Assembly: GCF_026914265.1 (NCBI RefSeq)
Contig: NC_069124.1
Span: forward strand, 55,941,589 to 56,005,588
Source of the DNA: Mya arenaria
Taxonomy: Eukaryota; Mollusca; Bivalvia; Myida; Myidae
Direction: 5' to 3'
DNA length: 64,000 nucleotides
The translations under genes were made by a program, and so were the position numbers. How positions within the stretch are numbered: the stretch's first letter is position 1; each line of letters begins with the position of its first letter. The notes below the pieces were generated by a model. It ran no database searches. It worked only from the letters and a program-made list of their open reading frames with translations, and was not told the DNA's origin. This document shows positions 58,312-64,000 of the stretch, piece by piece.

Positions 58312-60881
58312 ATGAGGAAATATTTGACAAGACATACTCTCCGACTGGTTTTAAGTTTAAACAATGACACACTTGAAAATATAATTGAACAGTTGGCAGA
58401 AGAATTGAAAGCTATGAAAGGGCAGTTTCAGGGACACGATGAAAGAAATTCCCGATGTCCGTGTAATGATAGGATAGTGTTACTTGAGACATATCCGGCA
58501 GCTTACAAAACTAGGGGTGAAAAGGATCCAACTGAATTGGATATTTTGGATGTGGAATGTGGTCTTGAAAACCAGAACGGGTTTGAGGTACACCATGTGA
58601 AACAAACCAATAGTGAAAATTCAAACATTGAAAAATTAATGCTTGAACTCAGTCAACTAAAAACAGTACTAAAATGTTTGATGGAACAAAATGATACCTA
58701 TAAACAAGAGATAAAAGAACTGAAAACTCATGTCGAACAAGAAGGGCTTAAAAAGCGTACCCGAACTGAAATGCAGGAGCGGAAAATAGAACAATCGGAA
58801 AGAAGACAACCCTTCCATATATCAGATGGAATCTTTCAGAAACAGCTACAAGATGCACACCTTGAGTTACTAGATTTGAAACAGGAGTTGGAGGACACGA
58901 AAACGAGGTAATGAATAGGGTTAAAATGTGTATACCTGTTAACATAACCGTTTAACGTTAAAACAGTAAAAGCGTTTACGGGGGGGGGGGGGGGGGGGGG
59001 TCAGAATATAAAAAAGGATAGTTTATGTCATTTGTATTCAACCCTGATGAATTTGTATTACATTTCATAATAATACACATAGGAAAATACGGGGACAAGC
59101 CCATTAATCAAATTGTTAAGGCAACAACCCTGTTTAGAGGTACCCTGACAGATTCGAAGAAACTCGGAACGAGAGACACACGCGTACAAACAACGAAAAC
59201 AACACTCACTATATGCATTAAATTGGTGGGGTTAACGCTTTTAAACGGTCATTGAAAGATATCAAGTGCGAGGTTATAGCCATACAAACTAGATCATGCC
59301 CCTATAGACTCGTGATCCAGTGATCTGACAGCACCAAGGTGGTAATCCAATCATTTAACAGTATAGCGATTTTGATGCGTCATGGGTAGCCTGATTTTGG
59401 TGTTTGTGTTTGTGTATGTGATATTTATACGTTTGTGTCTCTAGTTCATTGCCGTTTGGATCTTTGTCATGTGCCTATAAACAGGGTATCTTTTTGAATT
59501 TTCGACTTATGGGCGTTTCCCTGTTTTTTATTGTATTATATAAAAATGTCATGTATTGCAGATATTGGAGACATGGGACCATCACTCTTATATTATGTTT
59601 TAGACTTAGTAAGCTGATGGGAGAAAAACTGACAGACAAAAATCCAAACATTGCTGATCTCAGTGACAAAAACCGTCCAACAAAACTTGCTGAGAGATAT
59701 TCGGAACTTTATGATAATCAGTGGACAGATGCATTTGATTGTCTCAACAAATGGCATGATGAGTCGACGACCATTAAACACCTCTCTGATATTCTGAAGG
59801 TAGTGTGTAAATCTGCTTTATTCCAAACAAAACACATCAAACAATGTATATTTAAAGAAAAATATATACATTGGTATTTTTTAATATATAGTGTGTTGGC
59901 CTAAACTCACCTTATTTTAAATGATTATTTTCAGAATGCAATGAGGTTTTGCTCGTTAGAGGCTCAGAATCAGATGACAACGCTACAAAAACAGCTCATG
60001 TTTTCAGCAAGTGTTGTATGTAACTTTATAGCATCAATCAAAGGGATTTAAATTTGTCGAAATGTTGTTGGTAGAAAAAGATTAAATTTGCTGTTTGTAC
60101 CGTTGACAAATTAAAGATGTGTTTAACAATTTTAAAAAATGTCATATAAGATCATTTTATATGTTTGTAGTCAGACTGCCAGATACCCAGGACAATTATC
60201 AAAAGTCTCAAGGACTGTCGCAAGTCACTTGGGGAACAAACTGGACGTGCCTTGTTTCAGGTAGGGAAGACGAGAATATGACACTAAGATCCATTTTGTA
60301 AAACGCATTCAGAATCAGAAAAAAACACAAACTGAGATGGGGGGTTTTCACCATGAGTTATGTTATTTTCAACGATGGATATGTAATAATGACTGTTTGA
60401 ATTGCCTTGCGGGTCTCTGTTTCTGATGTGGCATTTATTAAAATCACAATATTCATTTTGTCTGTTACCTTGTCTTTTTAGTTCCCATTGTATTTTGAAA
60501 TTCGACTCGATAACTTGACATAAATAGTAGTCCAGAAAAACGCTCATACTCAAATAAATATTCCATACGCATGTGATTTACTTCCAGAAATACGTGGAAA
60601 GTTTACAAAATGGAGCACCAACTTGCATGGAACTCAAAGTTTTGCCCTATCTGCAAGAGTGCATTCAATTGGGTTGGTGGATGTGTGTCCAGGATCCTCC
60701 GGTCGTTATAAGCCCTGATGTCACACATGGGGTAAATTTCGACACTGACTTCTACAAGGCATACACCAAGAGTGGTCCCCTCGTTGACTATGTGGTCTGG
60801 CCAGCCCTGTGTCTCCATGAGAAAGGTCCACTGCTCTGCAAGGGCATTGCACAGGGATCTGGCGGGAAGAAAGAGGTGTGA
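58312..60881 (+). CDS. MIEAP/SPATA18-like protein, 5 exons
   Basis: Exons: 58,312-58,907; 59,604-59,799; 59,935-60,015; 60,171-60,260; 60,588-60,881, all with GT-AG junctions in frame; 418 aa. The start is the first ATG of an open stretch that continues upstream to about 58,237, so a further 5' exon is possible. Residues 1-198 are polar with coiled-coil helices (IIEQLAEELKAMKGQ, QLQDAHLELLDLKQEL). Residues 199-415 form the MIEAP C-terminal domain: LTDKNPNIADLSDKNRPTKL, RYSELYDNQWTDA, VQDPP, VDYVVWPAL, LHEKGPLLCKGIAQG. The 196 nt exon has the same length and phases as exon 8 of the first gene, so the two are paralogs. Unlike that gene it has no lipid-anchor start and no long C-terminal tail. 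Confidence 0.85.
58980..59000. repeat. Poly-G run (21 G) in intron 1
   Basis: Twenty-one G in a row, about 70 bases after the exon 1 donor of the second MIEAP-like gene. The length may be approximate because such runs are hard to sequence. Confidence 0.9.
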
Positions 60882-61021
60882 TAAATGCATACTACAAATG
60901 TGGCATATTATGGTTACTGCAAACCGATAACTCTCCGTGTAAAAACTGTGTGACTTGTAATGGAATTAGTTTCAATACAGTATTTGTTTTATCACAAGAA
61001 ATTAAATTATCCATTTTAAAT

Positions 61022-61027
61022 AATAAA
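61022..61027 (+). promoter_or_regulatory. Polyadenylation signal (AATAAA)
   Basis: AATAAA 140 bases past the stop of the second MIEAP-like gene, in an AT-rich context. Confidence 0.5.
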
Positions 61028-61279
61028 TCTTTATGACGTTCAGAATGCATGTTACCATTCGCTGGGTAAAGATAATAGCCGGTTTAGTTCATACTTGTCA
61101 TAAATATGATAGCAGGGTTTGCTTTCATGAGCTTAAAAAGATGATTACATGTCCTCGTCCAAGATTTTATATAAGCATTATGTCGTTAGTCAATGTGAAA
61201 TGCAATAAATTAAATTTAAAAGCATAAGGATAAATTCCCCATTTTGGTACGCGGTTTTCAGGGGCGTCTTAAGGAACAT

Positions 61280-62285
61280 AAACTTTATTCTTAATGCCAA
61301 CATTGGTGTATGTCACTTCATCCTTAATGCCAAAAAGGGTGTATGTCACTTCATCCTTAATGCCAACAAGAGTGTATGTCACTTCATCCTTAATGCCAAC
61401 TAGGGTGTATGCCACTTCATCCTTAATGCCAACAAGAGTGTATGTCACTTCATCCTTAATGCCAACTAGGGTGTATGCCACTTCATCCTTAATGCCAATA
61501 AGGGTGTTTGTCACTTCATCCTTAATGCCAACATTGGTGTATGTCACTTCATCCTTAATGCCAACAAGGGTGTATGTCACTTCATCCTTAATGCCAACAT
61601 TGGTGTATGTCACTTCAGCCTAAATGCCAACATTTGTGTATGTCACTTCAGCCTTAATACCAACAAGGGTGTATGTCACTTCACCCTTAATGCCAACATT
61701 GGTGTATGTCACTTCATCCTTAATGCCAACATTGTGTATGTCACTTTATCCTTAATACCAACATTGGTGTATGTCACTTGAGCCTTAATGCCAACAAGGG
61801 TGAATGTCACTTCAGCCTTAATGCCAACAAGGTTGTATGTCACTACATCTTTTATGCCAACACGTGTGTATGCCACATCAGCCTTAATGCCAACATGGGT
61901 GTATGTCACTTCAGCCTTAACGCCAACATGGGTGTATGTCACTCAAGCCTTAATGCCAACAAGGGTGTTTGTCTATTCAACCTTAATGCCAACATGGGTG
62001 TATGTCACATCAGCCTTAATGCCAACATGGGTGTTTGTCACTTCAACCTTAATGCCAAAAATGGTGTATCTTACTTCAGCCTAAGTGCCAACATGGGTGT
62101 ATGTCACTTCAGTCTTAATGCCAACAAGGTTGTATGTCACTTTAACCTGAATGCCAGCAAGGGTGTTTGTCACTCCAGCCTTAATGCCAAAAAGGGTGTA
62201 TGTGTCACTTCAGCCTTAATGCCAACAAGGGTGAATGTCACTTCAGCCTTAATGCCAACAAGGGTGAATGTCTTAAGTAAGCGAA
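61280..62285. repeat. 33 bp minisatellite, about 30 copies
   Basis: The unit is TTAATGCCAACAAGGGTGTA + TGTCACTTCA(T/G)CC. The first half of the array mostly has TCATCC, the second half TCAGCC, so it grew in two blocks. Since 33 is a multiple of three, open frames with an 11-residue period appear on both strands. No start, splice or homology evidence supports translation. Confidence 0.95.
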
Positions 62286-63728
62286 AATGTCAAAAATAAT
62301 ACGGCGTTATTTTGCTTATGCAATTCATTGATCCAATAAGTAAGACAAACGGTGATTTCAGTATTCGTCGAACCGAATACAACTATGTAGCAGGATTTGG
62401 TCTGGTCACGATGCCGAAATATACACTGAAACAACAATCTCTAATAATGATTATGTTTTGATGTCTGTGTAGTGTTGTGTCTTGTAATGAAATGCGTCTT
62501 TTATAAAGAGGTTGTTGACATGGCTACTTGTGACCTAAAAACGTATATTGGTTTAAGTGTACGCTACTGGGCTTGTCTCTGGAGTTTTCATTGTTTAATT
62601 ATTGTTCATATAAAGTCAAACCACGCTATGTCGAAGTCGTTGGGACCTTCGGAAATACATCGAGATATCGAATATTCGATATAACTGAAATATAAAAAGT
62701 GTATAACTTAACCTAAAAAAAGTCGAAAATGTATAATGCCATATTAAACGAATGTATTCACATGGAGCGACAGAAGAAATGGAATATAACGACTAAGTTT
62801 ATCGCTTGATCTCATTAATAAGATATCACGGTCCAATATATTACCGATTTTGTCACATAGGCTTATATAATAATTACAGTGCTTGGTCTGTTTTGTTCTG
62901 ATTGGCGTGTTTGAAGCTATCCATAATTTATCCGTACGCTACTCATCCCACGCTAACAGTCCTGCCTCCTCGTCACCGTTTGATATAAGAATGAATAGAT
63001 AAGCAAAATCAAAGAAACTTCCTCATATAACAGACAGGTATCTCTCTTATTAGGCGTTTGTTGTTGTTGTTTTTCCTTATGCGAAATATGTAAATGAAAT
63101 TCATCAATTCAGAACGGAGTTATCTTAAAACCTGTATTATACAAAAGATAAAAACAAAACATAAATATAAGAATGCAACTACAAAATTGCCTACTGTTGT
63201 AATTATAACTGATAGAAGTGCGTTTCTTCACTCTTTAGAAATGTTGTAAAACACTTCTTATCTTGAATGTGTATGTTCCTGGTGTGTAGCAGCACGATTC
63301 AGCACATTGTCGAACCACAGGATCTCCCTTTTTTATTTTTCAATCTTATACATAAAAATATGAGCTTTCAGTCTTGACAGGTTAAACATCCGTCTTTGTA
63401 TTCTGTATTACATGACGGCTGTGGTGGAGGGGGATTGTCGACGAGCCAAGTCGACTCCAGTTAAAACTCCAGTCTTCGCTCTGCCTCGATAATAATAAAA
63501 AGATGTACGCCGATGTCACTATATATTTACGAGAACTTCTCCTGAGCTTTACAGTTCAGCAGTTGCATTCATATCATTTTGTTCTAAATTATCAGACGAG
63601 TATTAAACAAGAGTTCGATGAAAGTCCCTGAACGCTCACATAATTTTGACCCCCAGCGTCACCATTTTAACAAAAACAGAAAAGTTTTTGTGCAGTCACA
63701 ACTATTTACAGATTGATTTAGTATTTCA
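62286..63728. other. Gene-free stretch
   Basis: AT-rich sequence between the two arrays. No supported gene or element. Confidence 0.4.
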
Positions 63729-63731
63729 GGG

Positions 63732-63854
63732 GTGGCGGCCGGGGGGGCGGCCGGGGGGGCGGCCGGGGGGGCGGCCGGGGGGGCGGCCGGGGGGCGGCCG
63801 GGGGGCGGCCGGGGGGCGGCCGGGGGGCGGCCGGGGGGGCGGCCGGGGGGGGGG
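63732..63854. repeat. G-rich array of GGGGCGGCCGGG units
   Basis: About ten units of 11-12 bp (GGCGGCCGGGG with one to three extra G), ending in a run of ten G. Runs of four to seven G in series could form G-quadruplexes on the plus strand. The Gly/Arg/Pro ORF that runs through it is a repeat artefact. Confidence 0.9.
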
Positions 63855-64000
63855 TAAATCTTAATTGATTAAGGTGATCTGAACTTCCGGACTGTGCATA
63901 AACAAAAAAAAATAGTTTTATGGAACTGCTTCCATTATTATTGACATTACAAAACAGGCATTTCTCCGAATGCCAAAGCTGCGCGTTTCTATCAGACGCT

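Noticed and set aside
32094-60881. One MIEAP gene split in two by the Polinton
   Set aside because: Each gene has its own complete C-terminal domain and stop, so they are paralogs, not halves.
61269-62299. Repetitive ORFs of 98-173 aa on both strands
   Set aside because: They follow from the 33 bp unit being a multiple of three without stops; there is no start or splice support.
63646-63864. Gly/Arg/Pro-rich 72 aa ORF
   Set aside because: Translation of the GC array; no other support.

Overview
This is a window of AT-rich eukaryotic nuclear DNA with spliced genes, SINE and LINE debris, foldback and MITE-like elements and long minisatellites. The gene set (two MIEAP/SPATA18-like genes and an EBP/EXPERA-like membrane protein) and the repeat types point to a marine invertebrate, most likely a bivalve mollusc. 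The taxon is an inference from content, not a proof.

Layout. 1-24,290 is gene-poor. It holds a ~170 bp tandem repeat at the left edge, a ~600 bp MITE-like element with ~40 bp terminal inverted repeats (4.1-4.7 kb), a 5'-truncated, decayed non-LTR retrotransposon on the minus strand (8.2-11.0 kb), a large 29 bp minisatellite (15.5-17.8 kb, ~78 copies, stray copies at 20.4 kb) and several hairpin elements (18.3-19.7 kb). 24,298-27,204 is a four-exon gene for a four-TM EBP/EXPERA-like protein; its first intron holds a ~180 bp tandem repeat. 27.2-32.1 kb has no gene but carries a tRNA-derived SINE with a perfect 12 bp target duplication and a TA-flanked MITE. 32,094-38,337 is an eleven-exon MIEAP-like gene (622 aa) with an N-terminal lipid-anchor motif. 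58,312-60,881 is a second, five-exon MIEAP-like gene (at least 418 aa). Beyond it lie a 33 bp minisatellite and a G-rich array.

The highlight lies between the two MIEAP-like genes: a complete 14,159 bp Polinton/Maverick at 40,280-54,438. It starts AG and ends CT, has ~205-225 bp terminal inverted repeats that are themselves built from a ~29 bp repeat, and is flanked by a perfect 6 bp target duplication (GTTAGG). All its recognisable genes are on the minus strand and tightly packed. In transcription order they are: two unknown ORFs, a BIR-domain (IAP-like) protein, a Cys/His-motif protein, a DDE integrase with chromodomain, a minor capsid/penton-like protein, a short basic protein, the double-jelly-roll major capsid protein, an adenain-like protease, an A32-like packaging ATPase, two small conserved ORFs, a C2H2 zinc-finger segment and a protein-primed type family B DNA polymerase. 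The set covers genome replication, integration, capsid building, maturation and packaging, plus a possible apoptosis modulator.

This copy is broken: frameshifts in polymerase, integrase, major capsid and the Cys/His protein, in-frame stops in polymerase and integrase, and a ~645 bp repeat inserted into the short basic protein gene. The polymerase gene also has a clear GT-AG intron (42,442-42,870). The near-intact ends and target duplication suggest a fairly recent insertion.
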